Shown one piece after another: positions 39,363 to 48,496 of a stretch of DNA of 64,000 nucleotides. The notes under the pieces were generated by a model. That model ran no database searches, was not told the origin of the DNA, and was given only the letters and a program-made list of their open reading frames with translations. Position 1 is the first letter of the stretch. Each line of letters opens with the position of its first letter. Origin of the DNA: Amycolatopsis vancoresmycina (lineage in GTDB: Bacteria; Actinomycetota; Actinomycetes; Mycobacteriales; Pseudonocardiaceae); NCBI RefSeq assembly GCF_000716785.1, contig NZ_JNYY01000020.1, positions 62,001 through 126,000 of the forward strand, in the 5' to 3' direction. The translations under genes were made by a program, and so were the position numbers.

Positions 39363-39727
39363 TGGAGGTGCCGGGAATTGAACCCGGGTCCTCTGGCGTA
39401 TCAACAGGGCTTCTCCGTGCGCAGTCCGCTACGTCTCTACTTGACTCCCTCAGTCACGCGAACAAGCTGAGGTGACGAGCCCAGCCACTGTTTGCTTCAC
39501 GACTGTTCCCCGTGGCCGGGACAGTCGCTGAGCCTCCTAGCTGATGCCGGTACCCGGGCCGGAGGCGAACCCGGGCCGACAGAGTCGCACTCGCTCAGGC
39601 GGCGAGGGCGAACTCGCGCTGACTGGAGTCGGCGCTTATTTGGTTGCGATGACGCTTACGGTGGTCTCTCGCCTGCACCGGCACGCTTCTCCTGAATCAA
39701 CGTCCAAAGTCGAAACCGTTCACCCCC
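39363..39727 (-). ncRNA. ssrA: Transfer-messenger RNA
   Basis: About 365 nt. The 5' end GGGGGTGAACGGTTTCGAC and the 3' tRNA-like end (T arm GGGTTCAATTCCC, then GGCACCTCCA) pair as the acceptor stem; CCA is not encoded. The internal tag frame at 39633-39595 reads ADSSQREFALAA followed by TGA, after the conserved AAATAAGC, and matches the mycobacterial ADSHQRDYALAA type. Its partner smpB is at 45.1 kb. Works in ribosome rescue. Confidence 0.96.
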
Positions 39728-39877
39728 TTGTCGGGACACAACCTGTCCATCATAACGCGCGGCGCCACCGGTTTAGTCCGGGTGGGGTGGGGCCAGCCCT
39801 ACCGGCGGGATGCCCGCTCGCACCATGTTGCCCGGCGCGCCGGCCCGCGAAGCTGGTACGCGATGAAGGGAGCGGTC

Positions 39878-40552
39878 ATGGTGAGTGACAGGCGGGATCC
39901 GCCGTTCGGTGGTTCGGTGGTGTTTCTGCTGATGAACCTGCCGCTGGGGGTGGCGGCGTTCGTCTTCCTCACCGCGTTCGTCTCGGCCGGTGCCGGGACC
40001 GCTGTGGTCTGGGTCGGGGTGGGGCTGCTCGCGCTCGTCGTGCTCGCCGTGCGGGGGGCCGCGCGGCTGGAGCGGGCGCGGGTCTACGCGCTGCTCGACC
40101 GGTACATCGATCTCCCCTACCTGCCGTTGCCCGCCGGGAAGCAGGCCGCGCGGTGGAAGGCGCGGCTGAAGGACCCCTCGACCTGGCGGGACTTCACCTA
40201 CTTCGCGCTGCTCTTCCCCGTCGGTCTCGTCGAGTTCGTGCTCGTGACGGCGTTCTGGTCGACGAGCCTCGCGCTCGCCGGGCTGCCCGTCTACTTCCGG
40301 TGGCTGCCGGGCGGGGCCTACCACTTCCCGGCGTGGGACGTGCCGTGGCTGACCGTGGACTCCACCGTCGAAGCGCTACCGTGGGCAGCACTGGGGGTGT
40401 TGTTCGTCGCCTTGTCCGTTGCGTTGACCAAGGCGCTGGCGGGGACGCACGCCCGGCTGGCGAACGCGCTGCTGGGGCCGACCGTGGCGCAGCGTCACCG
40501 GATGGAGCGCTGGTGGGAAGACGCGGAAGAGAAGAACCTGGTGGCGGGATGA
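39878..40552 (+). CDS. Membrane 'Sensor'-domain protein without kinase
   Basis: 224 aa, four membrane helices in two pairs. Start ATG 39878 is placed 4 bp after GAAGGGAG; ATG 39863 is the alternative. Segments VVWVGVGLLAL, RLKDPSTWRDFTYFALLFPVG and ALLGPTVAQR match the N-terminal sensor of the next gene's kinase (IWIGFPILLA, RLSDATTWRDLAYLMAAFP, ALLGPDRTKR), so it is a stand-alone paralogue of that sensor. ATGA overlap couples it to the kinase; it may form mixed sensor complexes. Confidence 0.8.
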   Translation: MVSDRRDPPFGGSVVFLLMNLPLGVAAFVFLTAFVSAGAGTAVVWVGVGLLALVVLAVRGAARLERARVYALLDRYIDLPYLPLPAGKQAARWKARLKDPSTWRDFTYFALLFPVGLVEFVLVTAFWSTSLALAGLPVYFRWLPGGAYHFPAWDVPWLTVDSTVEALPWAALGVLFVALSVALTKALAGTHARLANALLGPTVAQRHRMERWWEDAEEKNLVAG

Positions 40553-41682
40553 CCGAGGCACGAGAACTGGACCACCCGCGGCCGCACCCGGCTCGCACGA
40601 TCCTCTACATGATCGTCAGCTTCTTCTTCCGGATCCTGCAGTTCGTGCTGATCGTGACCGGGATCGCGGTGGGGGTGTCGACCGCGGTGATCTGGATCGG
40701 GTTCCCGATCCTGCTGGCGACGACGAGTTTCGTCCGCTGGTCGGGTGACCGCGAGCGGGGCTGGGCCGGGCAGATGCTGCGGGTGCCGCTGCCGCCGGTG
40801 CAGCGGCGGCCGTACGAAGAGGGGCAGCCGCTGCTGCGGCGGTGGATGGTCCGGCTGAGTGATGCGACCACCTGGCGTGACCTCGCCTACCTGATGGCGG
40901 CGTTCCCGCTGGCGTGCCTCGAGGTCGGGATCGCGCTGGCGTCGATCGTGCTGCTGCCGATGGCGATCTGGGTGACGCCGTGGCTGGGCTGGCTGCACGG
41001 TGAGCTGGCACTGGCGCTGCTGGGCCCGGACCGCACCAAGCGGCTGGAGCAGAAGGCCGAGCGGCTGCAGGCGTCGCGGGCCCGCGGTGTCGACGCGGCC
41101 GAAGCCGAACGGCGGCGCATCGAGCGTGACCTGCACGACGGCGCCCAGCAGCGGCTCGTCGCGGTCGCGATGAGTCTCGGGCGGGCGAAGTCGAAGTTCG
41201 ACCAGGACCCGGAGTCGGTGCGGGAGCTGATCGACGAGGCCCACGCGGACGCGAAGCTGGCCGTGTCGGAGCTGCGGGACCTCGCCCGTGGCATCTACCC
41301 CGCCGTCCTCGGGGACCGCGGGCTGGACGCGGCGCTGTCGGCGCAGGCGGCGAAGTCTCCGATCCCGGTCGACGTGCGGGTGGACGTCGAGCCGCGGCCG
41401 CCGGCGGCCGTCGAGACGACGGCGTACTTCATCGTCGGCGAGACCCTGACGAACATCGCGAAGCACTCCGGAGCGTCCGAAGCGGGCGTGAAGGTGTGGC
41501 GGACCGACGACCACGTCGTCGTCGAGATCACCGACAACGGCCACGGCGGCGCGGAAGTGCGGCCGGGCGGCGGGCTGGCCGGGCTCGCCGACCGCGCGGC
41601 GACGATCGACGGCGTGATCACCGTGGTCAGCCCGGTGGGCGGGCCGACCGTGATCCGGGCTGACCTCCCCTGCCAGTGGTGA
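40549..41682 (+). CDS. Sensor histidine kinase, NarL-type
   Basis: 377 aa. Four membrane helices in the first 155 residues ('Sensor' domain), then HisKA_3 with His196 in ERDLHDGAQQR, and an ATPase domain with NIAKHSGASEA, ITDNGHGGA and GLAGLADR. Overlaps the sensor-like gene by 4 bp and is followed 39 bp later by its response regulator. Signal unknown. Confidence 0.92.
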   Translation: MTEARELDHPRPHPARTILYMIVSFFFRILQFVLIVTGIAVGVSTAVIWIGFPILLATTSFVRWSGDRERGWAGQMLRVPLPPVQRRPYEEGQPLLRRWMVRLSDATTWRDLAYLMAAFPLACLEVGIALASIVLLPMAIWVTPWLGWLHGELALALLGPDRTKRLEQKAERLQASRARGVDAAEAERRRIERDLHDGAQQRLVAVAMSLGRAKSKFDQDPESVRELIDEAHADAKLAVSELRDLARGIYPAVLGDRGLDAALSAQAAKSPIPVDVRVDVEPRPPAAVETTAYFIVGETLTNIAKHSGASEAGVKVWRTDDHVVVEITDNGHGGAEVRPGGGLAGLADRAATIDGVITVVSPVGGPTVIRADLPCQW

Positions 41683-41721
41683 ATATTCTGGACCCCGTTC
41701 ATCCACGAACCTGGGGGCCGG

Positions 41722-42363
41722 ATGCGGGTAGTCATCGCCGAGGACGCCGTCCTGCTGCGGGCGGGGGTCACGCGCCTGCTCGCCGATGAGGGGATCGAGA
41801 CGGTCGCGGCCGTCGACAACGGGGACGACCTGCTCGGCGCGGTCACCGAGCACCGTCCCGACCTCGCGATCGTCGACGTCCGGATGCCGCCGACATTCAC
41901 CGACGAAGGCTTGCGCGCCGCGCTGGCGGCCCGCAAGGAGGTGCCGGGGCTGCCGGTGCTGGTGCTGTCGCAGTACGTCGAGGAGTCGTACGCCGTCGAG
42001 CTGCTCTCCGGCGGCGCCGGCGGGGTCGGCTACCTGCTGAAGGAGCGCGTGGCCGACGTCGGGGACTTCCTGGACGCGGTCCGCCGGGTGGCCGGCGGCG
42101 GCACGGCGATCGACCCGGACGTGATCGCCCAGCTGATGGCCCGCGGCCGCCGCAACCCGCTGGACGCGCTGACCGCCCGCGAGTCCGAGGTCCTCGGCCT
42201 GATGGCGCAGGGCCTGTCGAACACCGCGATCGCGAATTCGCTGGTGGTTTCGCACGGCGCGGTGGAGAAGCACATCGGCAACATCTTCTCGAAACTCGGG
42301 CTCGAAGCCAGCGCGGAGGAACACCGCCGCGTCCGTGCGGTGTTGACGTACCTGGGCCGCTGA
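41722..42363 (+). CDS. Response regulator, NarL/LuxR family
   Basis: 213 aa. Receiver with AED acidic patch, phosphoacceptor Asp52 in AIVDVRMPP, and Lys in YLLKERV. LuxR HTH about 145-205 (LTARESEVLGLMAQGLSNTA). Forms a two-component system with the kinase 39 bp upstream. Confidence 0.93.
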   Translation: MRVVIAEDAVLLRAGVTRLLADEGIETVAAVDNGDDLLGAVTEHRPDLAIVDVRMPPTFTDEGLRAALAARKEVPGLPVLVLSQYVEESYAVELLSGGAGGVGYLLKERVADVGDFLDAVRRVAGGGTAIDPDVIAQLMARGRRNPLDALTARESEVLGLMAQGLSNTAIANSLVVSHGAVEKHIGNIFSKLGLEASAEEHRRVRAVLTYLGR

Positions 42364-42481
42364 GCGACGGACAGTGACCGGAAGTTCCGTAGGGTGGACA
42401 ACGGGTCACCCGTTCCGCGGGCGGCATCCGGCTGAGCGCTCACCTACCATGAGCGGAACCCACGGCGAGAGGAGCGCGCAG

Positions 42482-42706
42482 ATGTCCGACGAGATCCGCT
42501 GCGTCCGCTTCTTCGGCGGCCCGCTCGACGGCCGCGTGCAGGAGCTCGGGGACGCCGAGCCGGTGCCCGGCACCGTCATCCGGCACATCCACCTGCACGG
42601 CGGCCCGAAGATCGAGACCCGCTACGAGCTGGGCCTGACCGAGACCGGCTGGGAGTACCGGGTCGCGGCGACGCAGCACGAACCCGAGCCCGACGGCTCG
42701 AGGTAG
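42482..42706 (+). CDS. Small hypothetical protein
   Basis: 74 aa, ATG behind GAGAGGAG. Begins MSDEIRCVRFFGGPLDGRVQ; strand-rich, similar in feel to short proteins containing an FFGGPLDG-type motif seen in actinobacterial genomes. No membrane span. Unrecognised function. Confidence 0.65.
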   Translation: MSDEIRCVRFFGGPLDGRVQELGDAEPVPGTVIRHIHLHGGPKIETRYELGLTETGWEYRVAATQHEPEPDGSR

Positions 42707-42800
42707 GGAGAACCCCCGTATCGACCGGGGGTGAACAGGACCCCGGAAAGGCCGGTCAGCACCGCTGTTTCGCCAGGTCGGAACGGCCAGGCTGAACGGC

Positions 42801-44129
42801 ATGCAGACAAGCCAGGTGGCCGCGAGCCGGGACCGGTTTCTCGACGTCGTCCGGGCGGGGGCCATCCTCGCCGTCATCGCCCAGCACTGGACCATGCCCG
42901 TGCTGTCCTACGCCGACGGGCACCTCGCCACCGGCAACGCGCTGGCCACGCCCGGCTGGTGGGTGGTGACCTGGCTCAGCCAGGTCATGCCCTTGGTCTT
43001 CTTCGCCGGCGGTGCGGCGAACCTGATCTCCTTCCGCCGCGCGAGCTCGACGCGGCAGTGGCTCGGCGCGCGCCTCAGGCGCCTGATGGTGCCGGTGCTG
43101 CCGCTGATGGCCGTCTGGCTCGTCATGCCGGACTTCCTGCGCGGGCTCGGCGTGCCGCCGCAGCCGTTGCAGGTGGCGAGCGCGATCGCCGCGCAACTGC
43201 TGTGGTTCCTCGCCGTGTACGTGCTCGTCGTGCTGCTCACGCCGCTCATGGTCGCCGCGCACCGGCGCTGGGGGCTGAAGGTCCCGCTGGTCATGGGCGT
43301 CGCGGGCGTTCTCGTCGACGTCGCACGCTTCAACGACTTCGGCTACATCGGCTACGCGAACGCGGTCTTCGTCTGGGTCGCAGTGCACCAGCTGGGCTTC
43401 CACTACGTCGAAGGCCGCCTCGGTTCGCTGACCCGCCGCGCCGCGCTGACGCTGTCGGCCGCCGGGTTCGGCGTCACCGCGTTGCTGGTCGCCTTCGGGC
43501 CGTACCCGGCCAGCATGATCGGCATGCCGGGTGCGCCGGTGTCGAACGTGAGCCCGCCGACCGTGCTGCTCGCCTTCCTCGCCGTCGGCCAGATCGGGCT
43601 CCTGCTCGCCTTCCGCCCGCAGCTCAACGCGCTCGCGGCCCGGCCGGGCGTCGGCCACGCCCTCGGCTGGCTCGGCGCGCGGTTCATGAGCGTCTACCTC
43701 TGGCACATGCCGGCGCTGATCGTCGTGGCGGGCGTGACGGTCTACGGCCTCGGCTACGAAACCCCGGCGCCGGGCACGGTGTTCTGGCTGGTCATGGCGC
43801 CCGCCTGGTTCGCGGTGTGCGGCCTGGTGCTGCTCGGCCTGCTGCGCCTGTTCGCGCACTTCGAGATGCAGCGCGACACCGGCGGGATCACCGCGCGGAC
43901 CCCGCAGCTGGTCGTCGCCGGCCTGATGATTTCCGGCGGTCTGCTCGGCCTGGCGGCCCACGGGTTCGCCCCGCTGTCGGACGGCATCGCGCACGGCCCG
44001 GTGCCGTGGGTGGTCCTGGCGACGGCCGGGTTCCTGCTGACGGGCAAGCCGATCCCGGCCACCGTCATCGGCACCCGCCTTCTCGGCCGCGCGGTCACCG
44101 TGACCGAACGAGCCGCCCTCAGGCGCTGA
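42801..44129 (+). CDS. Acyltransferase family 3 membrane protein
   Basis: 442 aa with about ten membrane helices. N-terminal RDRFLDVVRAGAILAVIAQH with the early His is the acyltransferase-3 hallmark; RFMSVYLWHMPALIV late in the protein is another. Such proteins O-acylate extracellular sugars, lipids or antibiotics. Alone in its transcription unit; a 44-bp palindrome follows directly after its stop. Confidence 0.85.
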   Translation: MQTSQVAASRDRFLDVVRAGAILAVIAQHWTMPVLSYADGHLATGNALATPGWWVVTWLSQVMPLVFFAGGAANLISFRRASSTRQWLGARLRRLMVPVLPLMAVWLVMPDFLRGLGVPPQPLQVASAIAAQLLWFLAVYVLVVLLTPLMVAAHRRWGLKVPLVMGVAGVLVDVARFNDFGYIGYANAVFVWVAVHQLGFHYVEGRLGSLTRRAALTLSAAGFGVTALLVAFGPYPASMIGMPGAPVSNVSPPTVLLAFLAVGQIGLLLAFRPQLNALAARPGVGHALGWLGARFMSVYLWHMPALIVVAGVTVYGLGYETPAPGTVFWLVMAPAWFAVCGLVLLGLLRLFAHFEMQRDTGGITARTPQLVVAGLMISGGLLGLAAHGFAPLSDGIAHGPVPWVVLATAGFLLTGKPIPATVIGTRLLGRAVTVTERAALRR

Positions 44130-44133
44130 CCGG

Positions 44134-44177
44134 TCGTGAGTGGTAAGGCGAGTTCTAACTCGCCTTACCACTCACGA
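44134..44177. repeat. 44-bp palindrome, copy 3
   Basis: Perfect 21-bp inverted repeat with ends TCGTGAGTG, middle GTAAGGCGA and centre GTTCTAAC. Lies between two convergent genes; the amidohydrolase stop codon is inside its right arm, as with hutH in copy 2. Confidence 0.9.
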
Positions 44178-45071
44178 TGCGTTGAGCAGGCGCAGCGGGG
44201 TGTCGTGCAGGACCGCCCGCAGGAACGGCTCGCCAAGGCGATCGTCGGCCGCCCAGCCGGCGATCGCCTGCAGCTGTGTCGCGTAGGAGTACGGGATGTT
44301 CGGGAAGTCCGTGCCGAGCACGACCCGGTCGGCGAACTCCGCCAGCCGCGCCGTCCAGTCCGGCGGCAGCGGCGACATCGCCTCCGCGAACGGGACGCCC
44401 ACCATCGTCGTGTCCAGGTGCACCCGCGGGTACTTCGCCAGCAGTTCGAAGGCCGTCCCGAACTCCGGCATCGCCGCGTGCGCGAGCACCGCCGTCAGGT
44501 TCGGGTGCCGCGCCAGGACCTCCTCGAACACCGACAACCCGGTGAAGTCGCCCCGCAACGGACCGTGTCCACAGTGGACGACGACCGGGACACCGGCGTC
44601 GGCCAGCGCACCCCAGACCGGCTTCAGCAGGTCGTCACGCGGGTCGTACGCCCCCACCTGCACGTGCGCCTTGAACACCCGGGCGCCGGCCCGCAGCGCA
44701 CCGTCCACAGCGGACCCGGCGCCGGGCTCGGGGTAGAACGTGCCGGTCGGGACCGCGTCCGGCACCCGCGCGGCGAAGTCCAGCGCCCAGCCGGTCAGCC
44801 ACTCCGCCATCCCCGGCTTGTGCGGGTAGACCAGCGGCGCGAACCGCGTCACGCCCAGCGAACGCAGCGTGGCCAGCCTGTCCTCTTCGGACGTCCGGTA
44901 GAACACCGGCCACTCGGTGCCGTAGTGCGTCGAGGCCGCGTCGAAGTACGCCCAGACCTTGTCCATCACCGGCTTCGGCAGGAAGTGGACGTGCAGGTCG
45001 ACCAGGCCCGGCAGGCCCAGCGACGCCGTCCACCGAGCCACGTCGGCGTCGGAAGCCGGGCCGGCCGTCAC
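44172..45071 (-). CDS. Amidohydrolase-family metal-dependent hydrolase
   Basis: 299 aa TIM-barrel amidohydrolase-2 type. VDLHVHFLP gives the HxH metal site near residue 25, VVHCGHGP, HPNLTAVLAHAAMPEFG and LGTDFPNIPYS complete it. GTG start overlaps the smpB stop by 4 bp. The substrate is unknown; related proteins are decarboxylases or lactonases. Confidence 0.85.
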   Translation of the reverse strand: MTAGPASDADVARWTASLGLPGLVDLHVHFLPKPVMDKVWAYFDAASTHYGTEWPVFYRTSEEDRLATLRSLGVTRFAPLVYPHKPGMAEWLTGWALDFAARVPDAVPTGTFYPEPGAGSAVDGALRAGARVFKAHVQVGAYDPRDDLLKPVWGALADAGVPVVVHCGHGPLRGDFTGLSVFEEVLARHPNLTAVLAHAAMPEFGTAFELLAKYPRVHLDTTMVGVPFAEAMSPLPPDWTARLAEFADRVVLGTDFPNIPYSYATQLQAIAGWAADDRLGEPFLRAVLHDTPLRLLNAS

Positions 45072-45550
45072 TCCGTGAACCGGCCCTTCAGCGCGCGGCC
45101 CATGGCCTTCCTGATGTCGCGGTCCGCGTCGCGCTTGGCGAGCGCCTGCCGCTTGTCGTAGGCCTTCTTGCCCTGCGCCAGCGCGATCTCGACCTTGACC
45201 TTGCCGTCCTTGAAGTACATCGACAGCGGCACCAGCGAGAGCCCGCTCTCCTTGGTCTTGCCGATGAGCTTCTCGATCTCCCGCCGGTGCAGCAGCAGCT
45301 TCCGGGTCCGCCGGGGCATGTGGTTCGTCCACGTGCCCTGCGTGTACTCCGGGATGTGCACGTTGCGCAGCCACACTTCGCCGTCGTCGACCGTCGCGAA
45401 CGCGTCCGCCAGCGACGCCTTGCCCTCGCGCAGGCTCTTGACCTCGGTGCCGACGAGCACGAGACCGCACTCGTAGGTGTCGAGGATGGAGTAGTCGTGC
45501 CGAGCCTTGCGGTTCGACACGATCACCTTCTGGCCACGTTCCTTGGGCAT
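45068..45550 (-). CDS. smpB: SsrA-binding protein SmpB
   Basis: 160 aa. KVIVSNRKARHDYSILDTYE, GTEVKSLREGK and the basic C-terminal tail ADRDIRKAMGRALKG are diagnostic. Binds tmRNA and delivers it to stalled ribosomes. Order prfB, ftsE, ftsX, smpB is conserved in actinobacteria. Its tmRNA lies 5.3 kb away on the same strand. Confidence 0.97.
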   Translation of the reverse strand: MPKERGQKVIVSNRKARHDYSILDTYECGLVLVGTEVKSLREGKASLADAFATVDDGEVWLRNVHIPEYTQGTWTNHMPRRTRKLLLHRREIEKLIGKTKESGLSLVPLSMYFKDGKVKVEIALAQGKKAYDKRQALAKRDADRDIRKAMGRALKGRFTE

Positions 45551-45596
45551 ACGACCACTCTACGTGATTCTGGGAGCGACAAGCAGCCGGTTAAAA

Positions 45597-46490
45597 CTAG
45601 TGCCGGACGTACAGGCGCAGCGTGACGTACCCGGTGATCGCGGAGATCACCACGGACACCGCGAGCAGGATCGGCGCGACCGGGAACAGCAGTTCCAGCA
45701 TGGTGATCTTCGGGAACACGTCCCCGGTGAACACCGAGTCGAGGAAGCCGGCCTTCGTGATGATCAGCATGATGATCCCGAGGACCGCACCGACCGCGCC
45801 GGCGACCACCGCCTCCAGGAGGAACGGCAGCTGCGTGTACCACCGCGTCGCGCCGACCAGCCGCATGATGCCGACCTCGGTGCGGCGGGTGAAGGCGGAC
45901 ACCTGGATCGTGTTGGCGATCAGCAGCAGCGCGGCGATGGCCATGATGAGCGCGGCGCCGAAGGCCATGTTGCGGACGCCGTTGAAGGCGTTGAACACGC
46001 GGTCGAGGAACTTCTTCTGGTCGTCGACCTTCCGCACGCCCGGCTTGTTCCCGTACTCCTGCACGATCGCGTCGCTGCGGTCCGGGTCCTTCAGCTTCAC
46101 GTGCAGCGACGCGGGCAGCGACTCGGGACCGGTGAGCGCGATCAGCTCCGGCTGGCTTTCGAAGATCTTCTTGAACCGGTCGAACGCCTGGTCGCGGTTC
46201 TCGAACACGACCGACTCGACACCGTTGTTGCTCTGCAACGACGTCCGCAGCGACTGGCACAGCGCCTGCGTGCAGTTCTTGTCGCCCGCGCTGATGTCGT
46301 CGGTGAGGTAGACCGAAACCTCGACGTCGGCGAGGAAGTTGGACTTCATCTTGTCGATCGTGCGCACGGCCAGGAGGCCGCCGCCGAGCATGGCGAGCGA
46401 CACGGCCGTGGTCAGGATCATCGCGATGGTCATCGTGACGTTCCGGCGCAGGCCGGTGATTACCTCACTGAAGACGAAACTGGCGCGCAT
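45597..46490 (-). CDS. ftsX: Cell-division protein FtsX
   Basis: 297 aa, four membrane helices: one near residues 20-42, a large extracytoplasmic domain about 48-170, then three more helices. The domain has two cysteines (NCTQALCQS). Couples with FtsE to activate peptidoglycan hydrolases at the septum. 43 bp after ftsE. Confidence 0.95.
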   Translation of the reverse strand: MRASFVFSEVITGLRRNVTMTIAMILTTAVSLAMLGGGLLAVRTIDKMKSNFLADVEVSVYLTDDISAGDKNCTQALCQSLRTSLQSNNGVESVVFENRDQAFDRFKKIFESQPELIALTGPESLPASLHVKLKDPDRSDAIVQEYGNKPGVRKVDDQKKFLDRVFNAFNGVRNMAFGAALIMAIAALLLIANTIQVSAFTRRTEVGIMRLVGATRWYTQLPFLLEAVVAGAVGAVLGIIMLIITKAGFLDSVFTGDVFPKITMLELLFPVAPILLAVSVVISAITGYVTLRLYVRH

Positions 46491-46533
46491 GGCGGGTGCA
46501 GGTCCTTGAGAGTCGGGGGCTGGGGCGGGGAGG

Positions 46534-47223
46534 TCAGCGACCGATGCCGTAGACGCCGCGGGCGTCGTCGCGGATCACCCGGCCGAGCTGCAGCTCGACC
46601 ACGCGGCGCCGCATGGAGTCCACGATGGAGTGATCGTGGGTCGCCATCAGGACGGTCGTGCCGGTGCGGTTGATCCGCTCCAGCAGCAGCATGATGTCCT
46701 GGCTGGTGTCGGGGTCCAGGTTCCCGGTCGGTTCGTCGGCGAGCAGCACCAGCGGCCGGTTCACGAACGCGCGCGCGATCGCGACGCGCTGCTGCTCACC
46801 ACCGGAGAGCTCGTTGGGGAGCCGGTCCGCCTTGCCGTCGAGGCCGACGAGCTCCAGCACCTCCGGGACCACCTTCTTGATGGTCGGGCCGGGCTTGCCG
46901 ATGACCTCGAGGGCGAACGCGACGTTTTCGGCGACGGTCTTGTTCGCGAGCAACCGGAAGTCCTGGAAGACGCAGCCGATGGTCTGCCGCAGGCGCGGGA
47001 CCCTGCGGCGGGCCAGCTTGGCGACGTCGAAGTTGGACACCATCACGCGGCCCTTGCTCGGCGTCTCTTCGCGCAGCAGCAGCCGGAGGAAGGTCGACTT
47101 CCCCGATCCCGAGGGACCGATGAGGAAGACGAACTCACCCTTTTCGATGTCGACGGACACCCGCTCGAGCGCGGGCCGCGTCGAGGTCTTGTAGACCTTG
47201 GAAACCTCTTCGAGCCGGATCAC
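46534..47223 (-). CDS. ftsE: Cell-division ATP-binding protein FtsE
   Basis: 229 aa, the usual length, with GTG start giving MIRLEEVSKVYK. Walker A GPSGSGKST, Q-loop CVFQDFRLL, signature LSGGEQQRVAIARA and Walker B LLADEPTGNLD. ATPase partner of FtsX at the divisome. Confidence 0.97.
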   Translation of the reverse strand: MIRLEEVSKVYKTSTRPALERVSVDIEKGEFVFLIGPSGSGKSTFLRLLLREETPSKGRVMVSNFDVAKLARRRVPRLRQTIGCVFQDFRLLANKTVAENVAFALEVIGKPGPTIKKVVPEVLELVGLDGKADRLPNELSGGEQQRVAIARAFVNRPLVLLADEPTGNLDPDTSQDIMLLLERINRTGTTVLMATHDHSIVDSMRRRVVELQLGRVIRDDARGVYGIGR

Positions 47224-47335
47224 GATTCGGCATACTACCCACCGGTCTCGTGAAGCCCCGGTTGCCCGGTCCACCCGAGTGGAGCAAGGGGCGTTTGCGT
47301 ACGGTGAGCGGTCGCCCAGCCACCCGCTGCGCCGA

Positions 47336-48433
47336 TCAGCCGCTCTGCTTGCGCCAGCGGATGCCCGCGTCGAGGAAGCCGTCGATGTCGCCGTCGAGCA
47401 CCGCGGTCGGGTTGCCGACCTCGAACTCGGTCCGCAGGTCCTTGACCATCTGGTACGGGTGCAGCACGTAGGAGCGCATCTGGTTGCCCCAGCTCGAGCC
47501 GCCGTCCTTGAGCGCGTCCATCTCCTTGCGCTCTTCTTCCTTCTTGCGCTGCAGCAGCCGGGCCTGGAGGACCTTCATCGCGGCCGCCTTGTTCTGCAGC
47601 TGCGACTTCTCGTTCTGGCAGGAGACGACGATGTTCGTCGGGATGTGCGTGATGCGCACCGCACTGTCGGTCGTGTTGACGCTCTGGCCGCCGGGGCCCG
47701 ACGAGCGGTAGACGTCGACCCGGATGTCCTTTTCCGGGATGTCGACGTGGTCGACCTCTTCGACCTCGGGCAGCACCTCGACGTGCGCGAACGACGTCTG
47801 GCGGCGGCCCTGGTTGTCGAACGGCGAGATCCGGACGAGCCGGTGGGTGCCCTGCTCGACCGAGAGGGTGCCGTAGACGTAGGGGGCGCTGACCTTGAAC
47901 GTCGCCGACTTGATGCCCGCCTCTTCGGCGTAGGAGGTGTCGAAGACGTCGGTCGGGTAGCCGTGGCGCTCGGCCCAGCGCAGGTACATGCGCAGCAGCA
48001 TCTCGGCGAAGTCGGCCGCGTCGACGCCGCCGGCCTCGGAGCGGATCGTGACGACGGCGTTGCGGTCGTCGTACTCGCCCGAGAGCAGGGTGCGGACCTC
48101 GAGGCCGTCGATGGCCTTGCCGAGGTCGGCGAGCTCGGTCTCGGCCTCGCCCATGCTGCCGGAGTCGCCTTCGGCCTCGGCGAGCTCGTACAGCACGCCG
48201 AGGTCGTCGAGCCGCTGGCGCAGCTCGGAGACCCGGCGCAGCTCGCCCTGCCGGTGGGACAGCTGGCTGGTGACCTTCTGGGCCGCCTCCGGGTCGTCCC
48301 AGAGGGTGGGGCTCGAGGCCTGCTGCTCCAGGTCGGCCACCTGGGCACGCAGCGCATCCAGGTCCATCACCGACTCGATCTGCGTCAGCTTGCCGGCCAG
48401 GTCCTTCAGTGCCGCGTCGAACTCATCACTCAC
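47336..48433 (-). CDS. prfB: Peptide chain release factor 2
   Basis: 365 aa from GTG 48433 (MSDEFDAALKDLAGK); an upstream in-frame GTG at 48460 is less likely. SPF codon-recognition motif in RISPFDNQG and GGQ in SSGPGGQSVNTTDSAV. There is no programmed frameshift, unlike E. coli, as is normal for actinobacteria. 112 bp before ftsE. Confidence 0.96.
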   Translation of the reverse strand: MSDEFDAALKDLAGKLTQIESVMDLDALRAQVADLEQQASSPTLWDDPEAAQKVTSQLSHRQGELRRVSELRQRLDDLGVLYELAEAEGDSGSMGEAETELADLGKAIDGLEVRTLLSGEYDDRNAVVTIRSEAGGVDAADFAEMLLRMYLRWAERHGYPTDVFDTSYAEEAGIKSATFKVSAPYVYGTLSVEQGTHRLVRISPFDNQGRRQTSFAHVEVLPEVEEVDHVDIPEKDIRVDVYRSSGPGGQSVNTTDSAVRITHIPTNIVVSCQNEKSQLQNKAAAMKVLQARLLQRKKEEERKEMDALKDGGSSWGNQMRSYVLHPYQMVKDLRTEFEVGNPTAVLDGDIDGFLDAGIRWRKQSG

Positions 48434-48451
48434 GTTTGTCAAGGTTACGGC

Positions 48452-48486
48452 AAAACCCACGACCGGTTGCGAGCACCGGTCGTGGG
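48452..48486 (-). terminator. Rho-independent terminator after the PadR gene
   Basis: On the minus strand CCCACGACCGGT, 7-nt loop, ACCGGTCGTGGG, then TTTT. A 12-bp perfect stem 11 bp past the PadR stop and ending 19 bp before the prfB start, so it separates the two genes. Confidence 0.85.
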
Positions 48487-48496
48487 CGCGCGAACC

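Noticed and set aside
39187..39470. Short ORFs at the tmRNA 3' side
   Set aside because: They overlap tmRNA and hairpin repeats, lack ribosome sites and have no recognisable protein features.
47336..48460. Programmed frameshift in prfB
   Set aside because: The frame is continuous from GTG 48433; no in-frame UGA near codon 25.
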